Origin: Tuctoria greenei | Lineage: Eukaryota > Streptophyta > Magnoliopsida > Poales > Poaceae | Reading direction: 5' to 3' | NCBI GenBank assembly: GCA_036927565.1 | Contig: JAYESD010000007.1 | Span: forward strand, 128,562,230-128,626,229 | Length of the DNA stretch: 64,000 nt | Part shown: positions 9,885-21,366 of the stretch, one piece after another | Position numbering within the stretch: the first letter of the stretch is position 1 | Layout: every line of letters starts with the position of its first letter | Program-made: the position numbers and the translations under genes | Notes under the pieces: model-generated | The model's database searches: none | The model's input: the letters and a program-made list of their open reading frames with translations, nothing else | What the model was told of the DNA's origin: nothing

Positions 9885-11790
9885 ATATCCATATGGATGG
9901 TGTGGATGGTTACGAGGAGGAGCAAGGTGAATGTGATGAATTTTGTTTGAATGATGTAGGTATAGGGAGCTTCTCCATCGATTAGCCTGCAACCATGGCC
10001 CCTAGAAATGAAGCTGCTCAAACATCCTCCTCACCTAGAGGCCGCAAAAGTAGAGTAGAACACTGACAACACTTCATTAAGAACGAGGAATTCATAAATG
10101 GCAAGATGGTTGTTCTTTCTGCTACATGCAAATACTGCAAAAAGGTTCTCATTACTGGTTCAAGTGATGGCACGGGTCACTTGAATCACGCATTATGACA
10201 GATGTGTCAAGAAGTTTGCTTTGCGAGAAGGTGAAGCAACATAAACTCAATTGAACTTCAACGTGGATGGCTCTGTAAGTACTTGGGTTTATGATCCCAA
10301 AGTAGATCTCGTTCTAAAATTGCTAGGTATATTACAGCTGATGATCAACCTATTTGTATGGGTGAAAGTGTTAGTTTTGAAAGAATGGTTAGGCAACCTT
10401 TTTGCTAAATATGTAATGTTTCTAGGAAAACTACTCAAAATGATATAATTAAAATATACAATTATAAAATGGAGATGTTGAAATAATCTTTTAAGAGTGT
10501 ATCATTTTTTTGCGGCATTAACATTAGACATCTAGTTGTCTTCACATCAGAGAACAAACTATCTTAGTGTTGTTGCGTGTCATTGATGAGAACCACTTTG
10601 GTGAGGCAATTGCATCACATGTGGTTGACGTCATTAGAGAATGTGGCATTGAAAATAAGATTGTGTCTGTTACTCTTGATAATGCATTATCTAACACTAG
10701 GCTATGGATATACTTGAGCCACACATAGAAAACTACATCGGTGATTATGTTCTTCATCAAAGATGTGTGCACCTCATCATCAATCTCATTGTGCAGGCTA
10801 GCATGTCAAAGGCAAGGGGATGTATTAATAATATATGTAGCGCCATTCGGTATCTTTTGAATTCTCCATAGGTTTACATAAATTTTAGGGAATATTGCTG
10901 TATAAAGGGGTTGATACCAAAGAAGTTTTCACTAAATATGAAAGTGTGATGGAACTCGACATACATGACATTGAAGCAATTAAAAGGGTATGATGTCATT
11001 TTCACCACTTTCATGAATGCTCAAGCTACAGGTATAGTGCTTCATGAAACGATTGGACTATCGTGACAAGTCTTCATCGCATCATAAAACCATTATTAAT
11101 GCAACAACCTTGTTGTCCTGTATCTATTATCCCACCTATCCCCTCCTTCTTGAATGGCTCATGACTTTAGCTGAAATTTTTAATGATTATGAGTATGATG
11201 AAGTGCTAGATCCAATTATTACAGAAATGAAAACAAAATACCTTACATTTTGATGCTATCCCACATCTCTACTGTTTTGCTCTCATTTCTTATCCATGTA
11301 AGAAACTAGGGCAACTAGAGTCTGCTTTAAGATTTTTTGGTGACAAGCTAGATCTTGATTACTCATCTGCTTACTCACATGTTACTCACATGTTAAGTTT
11401 GGGATATTTTGAGTTTTTGGTATGTACCATCAAAAATACGGTCAATATCACCCTAGAGTTGAAGCACCACAAAGTGGAAAGAGAAGAAGTTTTGCTGCTA
11501 ACATGTGGAAAAATTGAAGCCCCAGGAATCCTCTACTGCATCCTCGCAGTCCTCTAGGTCTATTTGGAATCCCAACGCGATGCTGTCCCACATTCTCGAT
11601 GTAGATCATGTGACACATGATCCCATGCTTTAGGTATGTATTTATTTTTTTATACTCCTAAACTTCAATGTATGATTTGTGTTATGATCTTTTCATTTAT
11701 GTTACGTTTTTAGGATGATGTCAAGGAGGTGCTCCTAGGGAGGTCGAAAGACATTGAACATTAGTTTCCGGTGCTCTCACAATTCGCCGT
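9885..11790 (+). pseudogene. hAT-family transposase, degenerate
   Basis: Fragments of one protein recur in shifting plus-strand frames. A BED-type zinc finger (10070-10200) reads NGKMVVLSATCKYCKKV, then GTGHLNH. Core-domain text includes DDQPICMGESVSFERMVRQP (10336-10395), NNICSAIRYLLNSP (about 10830-10870) and QLKGYDVIFTTFMNAQATG (about 10975-11035). A final segment DIEH-stop-FPVLSQFA (11750-11790) is the beginning of the hAT C-terminal dimerisation domain. A possible intron with GGTATGTA and TTTTTAG borders lies at about 11633-11713. Stops and frameshifts are too many for any function. The Athila LTR starts at the next base. Confidence 0.65.
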
Positions 11791-12998
11791 TGTTGATGGT
11801 CCTTAAATGCCAAATCCGACCGTTAATTCTCTGCATAAAAGATATGAATTGGACAACCAACATAGTGGTAGTAGTTATTTACTAACGAATTCCACAAGTG
11901 TTAGTGTAATTTTGTATGCATGTGAATTAGGCAAATAATTAAAGGGATTTGTAGGGACCAATCCAAGAAACTAACTTTCGACCAATCAGGCGCAAGCATG
12001 TAGATTCATGGGCCCACTCGAAGGAGAAAACCAAGTAAAAATCACCAGAATCACCAATATCCATGATGTAAGCCCACATAACAGTGTCACAACGAAGTTT
12101 CAACGTGAGAGGAGCCGTTGGGAGCTCGGTCGAATCACCAGGTCGCCCGACCAGGTATAAGCGCCAAACTCGGTCAGCTTCCACGTGTTGGCTCCTCAAG
12201 GCTCCTTGATAACTATGCCGACTGATTCCCGCGCATATTCTGGCGCGAAACGAACCTTTGAAGGGTATAAATAGGGGGTTGAGGCTCACTATTCTGCAGA
12301 CACCACAAGTTTGAGAATAGTAGTCCATTCCAAAGGTTTACTGCTGCACAAGTGGCCAACCAAGTAGAAGGAGAGATGGAGGAGCTAGGAGGAGGAGGTT
12401 TGGACTTGTCAAGTCCCTCTTCCACACTTGTACCTCTACGGAAGTTCTGCCAGAATCGAGTAAGACTTTCGTGAATTCAATACAAGTTTGATTTCTATCC
12501 ATAGTAGTTTGCTTTTGTACCTTCTTTTAGGTTCACTAGTTTAATTCAGTAGAGGCTCTAGTCATAGCTTTGCATTTGCAATGATTAGAGTTGTGAATTA
12601 GAACTTAGGTGTGGTGTTTAGGTTAGAATTCATTAGCGGATATCTTCTAGGCCCATGGATTGAAGTTTAGGTAGTAGGTGGTGACATCCCTATCTATCCT
12701 TAGTAATCCTCCACGTTCGGCTACAATATAGGATCTTAGCACGAATCATCTTGGTTTTGTGAAGGTAAATCCATGCCAAAATCAAGTATCTACTGTAGGT
12801 TGTTGTGGCTTAGGATTAAACCATTGAATTTCTCTCAAATCCTTACCTACCAAACAAACTGTGTGTCCTTGGGAGAACAAGTTAGAGGATCTCACACACG
12901 TTCCTTTGATTCAATACCCTTGGGAATACTCTTTGAGGAGAAGTGCTATAGCGGCTTCTCTGTGCGCTTGCAGATTTTCATTTGTGACATACCAACCA
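11791..12998 (+). repeat. 5' LTR of outer Athila element (LTR A)
   Basis: It begins TGTTGATGGTCCTTAAATGC and ends near ACCAACC/A at about 12998. A TATAAATA box lies at 12266-12273. Its first 95 bp match the LTR start at 62512 better than the LTRs at 16563 and 58688: A and 62512 share GATATGAATTGGACAAC where the other pair has GATTATAAA. This pairs A with 62512 as the two ends of one element. The five bases before it (11786-11790, GCCGT) are the expected target duplication; the partner is beyond the window. Confidence 0.85.
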
Positions 12999-13008
12999 GC
13001 AACAAGCA

Positions 13009-13028
13009 TTTCCTGTTGCCGAGGAACG
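13009..13028 (+). other. Degenerate primer-binding site of outer Athila
   Basis: The bases TTCCTGTTGCCGAGGAACGG resemble the tRNA-Asp complement TGGCGCCGTTGCCGGGGA used by this lineage, with several changes. It lies about 10 bp past the LTR end, the expected place for the minus-strand primer. Confidence 0.5.
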
Positions 13029-13103
13029 GTGTTGTTGATTTTCGAACCTTGTTCACCCTCATATCTTTTTTCGTTAATTTCTTCTTACCTTTCCACCACC
13101 AAT

Positions 13104-13733
13104 ATGGAGCAGCCCACCATTATCTCTTATTCTACCCCAAAGGGCGAGTTCTGCGAGCCATCACCATTGGCGGAACCAATTTTCTCAACTAGCTATGAAC
13201 TCCACCCTGGCTTTATAGCTATAGTTCTTCAACAATCCTTCTCAGGAACGGATTATAAAAACCCTTACCACCATCTGCAAGAGTTTGAACAATTGTGTTT
13301 TTGCCTTTTGATTAAATGCATAACACAAGAAAGTCTCAAATGGAAGTTGTTTCCTTCTTCTCTCAAAGAAAATATGAACAATGGTACACCCATAATGTTG
13401 GGAAAATAAAGGGTGATTGAAGAGAGTTACGAGACAAATTTGTCTTGCCTTCTTTTCAATATCTCGAATTGTTTTCCTACAAATGGAAGTATTGGGCTTC
13501 TAACAGATGGAGAAGTAATCAATAGGTGCATCTTGGGATAGATTTTTGATTTTGCAAAACTCTGGCTCAGATTTGTTAATCCCTAATCTGTTGTTTTTGC
13601 AACATTTCTTCATGGGACTTAACAAAGAATTTGCCCTATATCTTGACATTACGGTTGGAGGGTATGTCCACCGTAAGACGCGGGAAGAGGGATGAAACTT
13701 CTAGATTGAATTATAGAAAATGCCTCCTTCATT
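13104..13733 (+). pseudogene. Outer Athila gag, N-terminal part
   Basis: The ATG at 13104 opens a frame to 13409 reading MEQPTIISYSTPKG and YHHLQEFEQLC, the beginning of an Athila-type capsid protein that would package the element RNA in cytoplasmic particles. The same opening is found at 17893 in the inner element (MQQSTILSYSAPNG). Past 13409 recognisable gag text continues in broken frames (for example RVIEESYETNLSCLLFN near 13410). An Athila gag is normally several hundred residues, so this is a frameshifted relic. Confidence 0.7.
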
Positions 13734-14889
13734 ATGGGTCTTAATGAACCTCCCCCAGAGGAAGCCACGTCGAGCATCGAAGACACTCCAATAGCCATGG
13801 AAGATCCTATAACATACCCATCACCTACCTTGCCTGTAGAATCCTCTCTCGAACCTAAACCATTGAAGGATGAAGAAATTCAACCTTTGGAATTCTTGTT
13901 CTACTTCGAGGAAGAGATTTTTGAAGATTATGGAAATACCTCAAAGTACTGTTACCATAGGAAGTCATCGTTGCCTTCAACACCACCCGACCCGCCTGGT
14001 GGAGTATTCCTCCAAGAGACGGGCAAGGAGTTGACCTCTATTTTAAGCTCGAAATGGACAGCAAAGGTTGAGAACTCACCCGAAATCCTTCGGATGACCT
14101 CACCCTTGGATACTATTCTATGTCACATTAGAGGAGCAATGATGCGAGTCCATAATCCCTATGTTGGAGCTAATATCGTTTTCTCATACTTGCGCTCTAG
14201 CCATTTTGGGTGATGTTCGAGTGGCACCAACATAAAAATCCTTCCGAGATACATTTGGAAATATTTTTGAAGGATATGGGATTTTGCAACATGTTTTAGT
14301 GAGACACAAAAATGTTGACATTTTCATTCATTTCCATGTGTTTGAAGTTTGTGACTTCAGCGTTATGATCAGGGTACCTCTTAAGAAGTTTCTCATGGAA
14401 ATCCCCTTAGAAGGAAATCTCAACATAAATCTTGAAGAAAGAAGATTTTTGTTATCATTCTGCGTTACAAGAACACATCCGCATAACCACCCCTCCAAGA
14501 TGGGCCAATTGAGGAGGATAGGACTCTAAAATATTGGAACCTCCTAAAGTTGATGAAGAAGATTTCATCCAATAAGAGGATGAACTTCAGGAGACATTTG
14601 AATTGCCAAAGGAAGAGTCCACACCAAAACCTCCTATTGAGCTCAAAATCTTGCCTCCAGGCCAACACTATGTTTTTTCTAAATGGAGATTTGGAAGCCC
14701 CTATCATCATAAGTGACAAGATTTCAGATGAGGAAACACTCAAACTCATAGCTAGGTTAGAAAATCATAGGATTGTGTTTTGCTACGCACTCCAAGGGTG
14801 TCAGCCCTGCTCTTTGCACCCATCACATTCCAATTGACCCAAGAGTACCCTCTCATGGGACCTCAGTGGCGGTTAAATAACGTGATGCG
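13734..14889 (+). pseudogene. Outer Athila gag-protease spacer and protease region, degenerate
   Basis: The 159-codon frame at 13734-14213 is rich in Pro, Glu and Ser (EPPPEEATSSIEDTP, LPVESSLEPKPLKDEEIQP), as expected for the linker between capsid and protease. Its end plus the next frame (14284-14529: LVRHKNVDIFIHFHVFEVCDFSVMIRVP) looks like the region after the aspartic protease core, but no DTG or DSG active site remains readable. Later frames (14550-14889) hold the pre-RT region, with LEAPIIISDKIS and ETLKLIARLENHR, again in several frames. Confidence 0.5.
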
Positions 14890-16562
14890 TGAGGTTGTCA
14901 AGAAGGAGGTCTTGTTAATTCTTCATGCAGGGATATTTATCTCATTCCTCATAGTGAGTGGGTCAGTCCAGTCCAAGTAGTGCCAAAGAAGAGAGGAATG
15001 CCAGTCGTTCAAAATGAGAGAAATGAGTTAATTCCTCAACAAACCATCACGGGATGGAGGATGTGCATAGACTACTGAAAACTCAACAAGGTAACTAGGA
15101 AGGATCATTTTCCACTCCCCTTTATCGATGAGATGTTGGAGCATTTGGCAAAACACTTCTTATTTTGCTTCCTTTATGGATATTTGGGCTATCATCAAAT
15201 CCCCATCCATCCCAATGGTCAAAGTAAGAACACATTCAAACCTCCATATAGAACATACGCCTACTGGTGAATGTCTTTTGGACTATGTAATGCTCTTACA
15301 TCCTACCAAAGGTGCATGATATCTATCTCTTCTGACATTATTGAGAAAATCATGGAAGTCTCGGGGATGATTTCCACGGCTATGGAAAAACTATCGATCA
15401 TGTCTAGAAAATTTAGAGAAGGTCTTACAAAGATGCCAAGAGAAGGACCTGGTGCTTAATTGGGAAAAGTGTCATTTCATGGTATGTGAAAAGCATTGTT
15501 CTTGGACACTTAGTGTCCGAGAAGGGAATAGAGGTGGACAAAGCAAAAATTGAAGTTATTGAACAACTTCCACCTCCTATTAACATTAGGGGAATCCGCA
15601 ACTTCCTAGGTCATGCGGGGTTCTATCAACGATTTATCAAGAATTTCTCCAAAATCTCTATACCTCTCACAAACCAATTAGCTAAGGATGCTCCCTTTAA
15701 TTTTGATGAGGAGTGCCTTAAATTCTTTGATACACTCAAAAAGGCACTTGTCTCAGCTCCAATCATCCAACCCCCTGATTGGATGCTTCCATTCGAAATC
15801 ATGTGTGATGCCAGCGATTTTGATGTTTGTGCGATCTTAGCCTAAACCAAATATAAAAAGCATCATGCCATAGCATATGCTAGCAAGACTCTAACATGGG
15901 CACAACTCAATTATGTCACTACGGAAAAAGAGCATATGGCAATAGTCTTTGCTATCGACAAGTTTAGGTCCTATATGGTAGGAGCCAAGTTCCTTGTCTA
16001 CACGGACCATGAAGCCTTGAAATTTTTGCTCACCAAAAAGGACGCTAAACCAAGGCTAGTCTGATGGATTATCCTAAACCCAAGAAATTTATTAGAATAT
16101 TAAGGATAACAAGGGAATAGAGAATTCCATTGCAGATCACCTCTCACGTATGGAACTCACACAACACATGGATGTACCCCTTAATGAGTTCCTCCGTGAT
16201 GACATGTTGCTCAAGGTGACCGACTCTCACCCTTGGTAAGCGGATATCATGAACTTTATGGTCACGGGATATGAACCGCTAGGAAAAAACAAAACAAAAC
16301 TCATATATGGGAGTCGTAGACACCTATGGGATGACCCATATCTCTATCAAGTATGTGTCAATGGCCTTCTTAGAAGGTGTGTCCCCACAATCAAAGGCAC
16401 CAAAATTACTGAAAAATGTAATGTTGGCCCTTATGGAGGCCATTACAGTGTTTACCGTACCCAGGCAAAGATCTAGCAAAGTGGATTCTATGGGCCTTCA
16501 ATGTATTAGGATACCAAAGAATTCATTCGCCGATGTTGGAAATGCCAAAAGCATGGAGGAAT
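14890..16562 (+). pseudogene. Outer Athila reverse transcriptase, RNase H and integrase zinc finger
   Basis: Segments in all three plus frames follow the Athila order: RT N-terminus (SEWVSPVQVVPKKRGMPVV near 14955-15010; GWRMCIDY near 15055), finger and palm (HFPLPFIDEMLEHLAKH; MSFGLCNALTSYQRCM at 15271), an active site reduced to LGDD near 15360, RT connection (GHAGFYQRFIKNFSKISIPL, 15612-15670), RNase H (CDASDFDVCAIL, 15805-15845; ENSIADHLSRME, near 16115) and the integrase zinc finger (RRCWKCQKHGG) ending at 16562. The coding sequence stops inside integrase at the duplicated bases GGAAT and resumes at 59912. Stop codons and frameshifts are frequent. Confidence 0.85.
16558..16562 (+). repeat. 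Target-site duplication, left copy (GGAAT)
   Basis: These five bases precede LTR B. The partner after LTR C (59907-59911) is GGGAT, one change. Keeping one copy and removing 16563-59911 restores the continuous integrase reading K-H-G-G-I-T-A-H-N, which confirms that these are the insertion edges. Confidence 0.9.
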
Positions 16563-17786
16563 TGTTGACGGTCCTTAAATGCTAAATCTGGTCGTCTATT
16601 CACTACATAAAGATTATAAAATAGAGAACACAACATAGTGGTAGGATTTAAAACTCACAAATTCCACAAGTGTTAGTGTCTATTTGCATGCAGGTAAATT
16701 AAGCCCCAAAGTACCCAAAAATACAGAGAGCAATCCTAAAAGTTGCCATTTGACCAATCAGGCAATGGCACGTGGCATCACATGGATCCATGACTCATTC
16801 CCTTGCGTATCCGATGAGATCTAATAGTGATTCATGCGAGAAGGGGGTCAGGGCCCACTTGGCAACCACCCCGAGAAAGCACAGTCGAGGAGGGGTCAGG
16901 ACCAGGTTGGCCGACCCCCTAGCTTAGTTGACGTGGCCCTGGCACCAAACGCGGTCTAACGACGCGTGTCACCCTCCTTTGGCTCCTTGATTGTTGTAAC
17001 GACTGATTCAGCGCTAATTGTTATGGTAAAGTGACTCAACTCGTGTATAAATACCCCCTCACTCCCTCACTTTATACACACCACAAGTTTGAGACTAGTA
17101 CTCCACTCATAAGGTTTAGAGCTGCCCTAGTGGACAGCCAAGTAGAAGGAGAGTGAGGAGGAGCTAGGAGGAGGAGGCTTGGCTTGTCAAGTACCTCTTC
17201 CACACTCGTACCTCTACGGAAGTTTTGCCAGAATCTAGTAAGAAACTTTCATGAGTTCAATACTAGATTGCTTTCTATTTCATATTTTTTTGCTTATGTA
17301 ACTGCTAGTGGGCTCACTGCTTTAATTTATTAGAGGCTCTAGTCATAGGTTTGCATTTGAAACGATTAGAGTTGTGAATTGGAACTTAAGCATGGTGCTT
17401 AGATTAGAGTTCATCAGTGGATATCTCGTAGACCCACAGATTGAAGAGGTCGACAGTAGGTGGTGATAGCCCTATCTATCCTTAGTAATCCTCCACGTTC
17501 AGTTATGCCATAGGCTCTTGGCGGGAATCGTCCTGATGTTGCCAGGGGTAAACCTGTACCCGAAGCATGTAGCTGCCGTAGACTACTGTGGCCTAGATTT
17601 CAAACCAAAGATATCCTCTCAAATCCTTGCCTACCAAAAAATTGTGTGTCCTTGGGAGAACAAGCAAGAATATCTCACACAAGTTACTTAGATTTAATAC
17701 CCTTGGGAATACTGTTTAAGGGGAAGTGTTATAATGGTATTTTTGTGCGCTTGTGGATTATTCTGTTTTTGTAAGAAATACCATCA
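16563..17786 (+). repeat. 5' LTR of inner Athila (LTR B, 1224 bp)
   Basis: It starts TGTTGACGGTCCTTAAATGC and ends GAAATACCATCA, where its partner LTR C ends GAAATACCAACA. TATAAATA at 17046-17053 is the likely promoter. Length and internal landmarks agree with LTR C (1219 bp). Confidence 0.9.
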
Positions 17787-17794
17787 AGCATTTA

Positions 17795-17813
17795 TGTCGC
17801 CGTTGACGGCGAA
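17795..17813 (+). other. Primer-binding site of inner Athila (tRNA-Asp type)
   Basis: TGTCGCCGTTGACGGCGAA differs at a few positions from the complement of tRNA-Asp (TGGCGCCGTTGCCGGGGA) and lies 8 bp past LTR B. Confidence 0.65.
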
Positions 17814-17892
17814 TGGTTGCTCTTGACCATTAAACCATGTTCACCCTAGTATCTATTTTATTTTCTTTACTTCTTACCTTTTCACCACCAAT

Positions 17893-18088
17893 ATGCAGCA
17901 GTCCACCATTCTTTCATATTCTGCCCCAAACGGCTAGTTCTGCGAGCCACCGCCATCGGCAAAACCTATTTGCTCAACTAGCTATGAACTCTTCCCTGGC
18001 TTTATAACCATGGTTCGGGAACAGTCCTTCTCAGAAATGGATTGTGAAATCCCTTACCACCATCTGAGGGCGTTTGAACAATGGATCC
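17893..18088 (+). pseudogene. Inner Athila gag, truncated
   Basis: The ATG at 17893 opens the same product as 13104 (MQQSTILSYSAPNG, then PPPSAKPICSTSYELFPGF and YHHLRAFEQW). A TAG near residue 15 replaces the Glu codon seen in the outer copy. The similarity ends at about 18083-18090, where the sequence passes without spacer into a minus-strand SIRE gag. A gene cut off mid-domain without an LTR edge means a deletion or recombination junction, not an insertion site. Confidence 0.8.
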
Positions 18089-19444
18089 TCACATAAGTTT
18101 ATCAAGTGTGGAGGTGTGTGCACTTCTTAATGGGGACAATTGTTCATATATTAAATCACATGAGGAACATGCATCATCACTAGGAATCAAAGTTTTTAAA
18201 CGGTTGATTTCAGATTCTAGTGATTCAATTTTAGCAGCACTATCCCTAAGCTTTTTGTCCTTTTTCTTAACAATAATAGTGGCACGAGAAATAGCATCAC
18301 ACATTTCTTTGCAAGTAGGACATACCTCTTCATTGTCGTTGTTGTGTTCTGCCTCCTCCATACTTGATCTTGACTTGCCCGCCATAAAGCACAAGCTTGC
18401 CAAATCATCTTCATCTTCATCACTTCCAATGTCCATGTCGCTTGAACTGAACTCTTGAAGCGCGGTGATGAAACTATTGATCATCTTGCGTACTATGGTA
18501 CCTTTCTTCTTCTTGTTGGAATTTCCGGAGGAGGTCCGGACCTTGCTTTGTTTTTCTTCCCGGGTGGTCGGACCTGAAAGGTTAGGGCATTCTGTACCAA
18601 AGTGTCCTGTTTTACCACATTCAAAACAGCGTTGAGGTCCGGAGCTTCCTCTCCTTCTAGTTCTCACATTTTGCAATGCTTTTGAGAATCTAGTAGAGAT
18701 GAGTGCCAACTCCTCTTCTGGAAATTCTTCGATCTGCTCCAGGGTTAGTGAGGACAACAAAGCAAGAGTATTGCAGGATGATGATTGGCCGGAGCTAGAC
18801 ATATCACGTTGTGAAACAAATGCAATAGACTTATTGGGGTTCTTACGTGAGATTATGTCAACTTCATGAGTTTTTAACTTGGAATATAGAACATCTAATG
18901 TAAGTGAAATCATGACAGTAGATTCACAAATAGATGTGACTTTCATCTCCCAAATTGACATATCTAATGCACTTAGCAATTGCCTAGCATTTTCAGCATC
19001 TGAAAAATTAACATTAACACTACGCAAGTTGCTGAGAATCTTATTAAAGCGAGCAAAAAGGTCATCAATAGACTCACCAGGTTGCATCTCGATGCGCATG
19101 TATTCTTTCTTGAACATGTCTTGTCTTACCTCTTTGATCGTGTTGTATCCTTCGTGGTAGTCACAAAGTGCTTTTTACACATCGTATGCAGATCGGAGGT
19201 GTGCAACACGGCCGAAGTCGCTTTGAGTTAATCCTTGTATGATCAAGTTCTGAGCCTTGTTGTTGTTGTCGACATCTCTCAGATTTGTAGCGGTAACTTG
19301 ATCATTTGATGGCACTTCATAAGGCTTGTATACCTTCTCCCATATTGCAAAGCCTTGTGCCTGGATGAAGGCCTCCATGCGTGCCTTCCAAACCTGAAAA
19401 TCAATACCAGCAAACACACAAGGTTTGGTGGAGTACTTCTCCAT
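18089..19444 (-). pseudogene. SIRE-type gag fragment, minus strand
   Basis: This is the N-terminal 450 or so codons of the same gag found at 29461, reading leftward from the Met at 19444 (MEKYSTKPCVFAGIDFQVWK). It has the capsid domain (UBN2-like), one intact zinc knuckle (CFECGKTGHFGTEC) and the start of the coiled coil with CxxC pairs (CPTCKEMC, CSSCDLIYEQL). A stop codon at 19172-19174 interrupts the capsid frame. The rest of gag and all of pol are missing, lost at the junction near 18090. It is more diverged from the plus-strand copies than those are from each other, so it is an older insertion. Confidence 0.9.
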
Positions 19445-19489
19445 GATGATTAGTCAAAAACATGCGCAAATCACAAAGATTAGAGCAAC

Positions 19490-19506
19490 GTGGCTCTGAT
19501 ACCAAT
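19490..19506 (-). other. Primer-binding site of minus-strand SIRE fragment
   Basis: On the minus strand ATTGGTATCAGAGCCAC follows the LTR end directly. It is complementary to the 3' end of initiator tRNA-Met. Confidence 0.85.
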
Positions 19507-21366
19507 TGTAGGATCGTAGAGCACGTGAAAAGCTACCAGAGGGGGGTGAATGGTAGATTTAAAAATCTTATGCAGCGGAAACAATTAAACCCCAAACCCT
19601 TTTGGTAGAAAAACGATCTGTTAAAGAAATCATGTGTGAAACTAATCTAAATGTGTTTCCGTGACAAAAGTGATATATATCAGAGAGAATCAAGTCACGA
19701 AGACAACACAAAAAGAATCACTCAAATCCGTCGAGAAAAACTCAAGTTATGATCGAAAGATCAAACAATGGTCAATCTGCCCTATCCGAGAAAAAACAGT
19801 TCTGGAACGCTGCAAGGAAACTCGTGTAGATCATAAACCACAATTTCAATGACCGTGAAATTTTGACATATGATAGATAATCAAGTTTTGAAGACAATCC
19901 AAAAAGAATCAAGGCAATTGGATCTGTAAAACTCGAGTTATGATAAAACCACCAATGAAAGGTAGTGCTGTCCAGAAACTGGACGAGTAAAACTTGTCTG
20001 GAACAAGTCGGACGAACAAGGCACAAAAGTTCCTTCAAACTACGAATTTTATTCAATAGAACACAAGAGGAACATCCCCAAAGTCGTGCACCCACGAGCT
20101 CTGGGCTCCCTTGCTTATATAACCAGCCCTTAGGCCAACCCAATATCAACTAGGACTCCAATCCTACTCAGATCACGAATCGTAACTTTCCATAACTGCT
20201 CAAGATTCTTCTATACACAGATAGAAGCAATATTAAGACTTCCAAACACCTTAGGAACGTATCCCACATTCCTAAACAACTCAAATCCGTGACCCACACG
20301 AAATACTATCATAACCAACTCAAATCTTTCCATATTCGAGTCAAACCCGACTCAGCCGCAGCCTAAGTCCATAACCTAGTCGGTTGGACCTTTCCGACTA
20401 ATTCTTTACGTCCACATCTCTTCATCACTTCCCGAAACCATGTAGCCACGTCCATGCACTCCTTGCACACGTGCAAACATCTTCCAATGACGTCCACGAT
20501 ACCTTCATATGCATTGTTCTTGATACAATCATGCTGCACAACCTCCTGATCAGCTCAACCACAATTCCTCCTGAATTTGGTTGTTGGAACCTCATCTCCT
20601 CCCTGAGACTAGTCCAATGGATCCCGTCACCAGCCATGTCTTGAACTCAAGCAACACCTGCACATGAATAAACAACCAATCCATAAGAGCCCAAGTCCTC
20701 GACTTGACTCAAGTTAGTTCCGAACACAACACCTTACGTGAGAACCTCACATAAGCATGTTGCAAAGCATAGCAAAATGATATCAGCCATATCATCCAAA
20801 ACGCACCAAAAACTTAGTAAAAGAATACTAAGCAAACTTTCCAACAATGTAAAGCAAGTGCGAAACATTGCAAATGAAAAGCAGAAGCACTACGGTCAAG
20901 TTTCGGACATTGCCAGAGCAAACCGGACCTTGAGCTGGAGCTTACAAAAGCTAGTAGAACCTAGCGCCGGAACTTACCAGAACTAGTATAACCAAGATCC
21001 CGCTGGAGCTTACAAAACTAGCAGGACCTAGCGCTGGAGCTAACCAGAACTAGTCGGAACTAGTAAATCCAAAAGTCGGAGCTAGAAAAATCAACTTCAG
21101 AGCTTAGCAAAAACATGTCGAAGCTATCAAAGACATACCGGAGCTAAAGACAAAACTTCACCGGAGCTGACCAAAGCTAGTCGGACCTAGCATCGAACGT
21201 AACCGGAGCTACCCAAATCAAGCCGGACCTACCGTCGGACCTTGCTGTAGCTCAGAGCTAGAGTCAGACCTTGATAAAAAGGTGTTTTGGTGATATTCAA
21301 AACTTTTATCATCAAATCAAGTATATTCACTACAAGCCAATGTATTCAACGCACATAGGTCTTACA
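19507..21366 (-). repeat. 5' LTR of minus-strand SIRE fragment (LTR 4)
   Basis: The minus strand starts TGTAAGACCTATGTGCGTTG at 21366 and ends CGATCCTACA at 19507, the same family as the three plus-strand LTRs at 27606, 35981 and 44353. A TATATAA box on the minus strand lies at 20115-20121. The U3 part (20890-21300) carries many AGCTCCGG and GGTCCGAC words. Its right end abuts Retand integrase sequence at 21367. Confidence 0.9.

Larger units (their letters stand above)
7807..11790 (+). mobile_element. Decayed hAT-type DNA transposon, 3' end cut by Athila insertion
   Basis: The block starts with CG-rich DNA containing repeats like GGGCCATGCTTGGGCC and GGCACGACACGGCACG, a composition common near hAT ends in grasses. 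It continues with hAT-type transposase segments on the plus strand, split by a solo LTR (8676-9884). A BED-type zinc finger lies near 10128-10200 and the start of the C-terminal dimerisation domain near 11770. The outer Athila LTR begins at 11791 inside that last domain. No terminal inverted repeats or 8-bp duplication can be shown: the left end is obscured by the Tekay break and the right end lies past the window. Confidence 0.6.
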
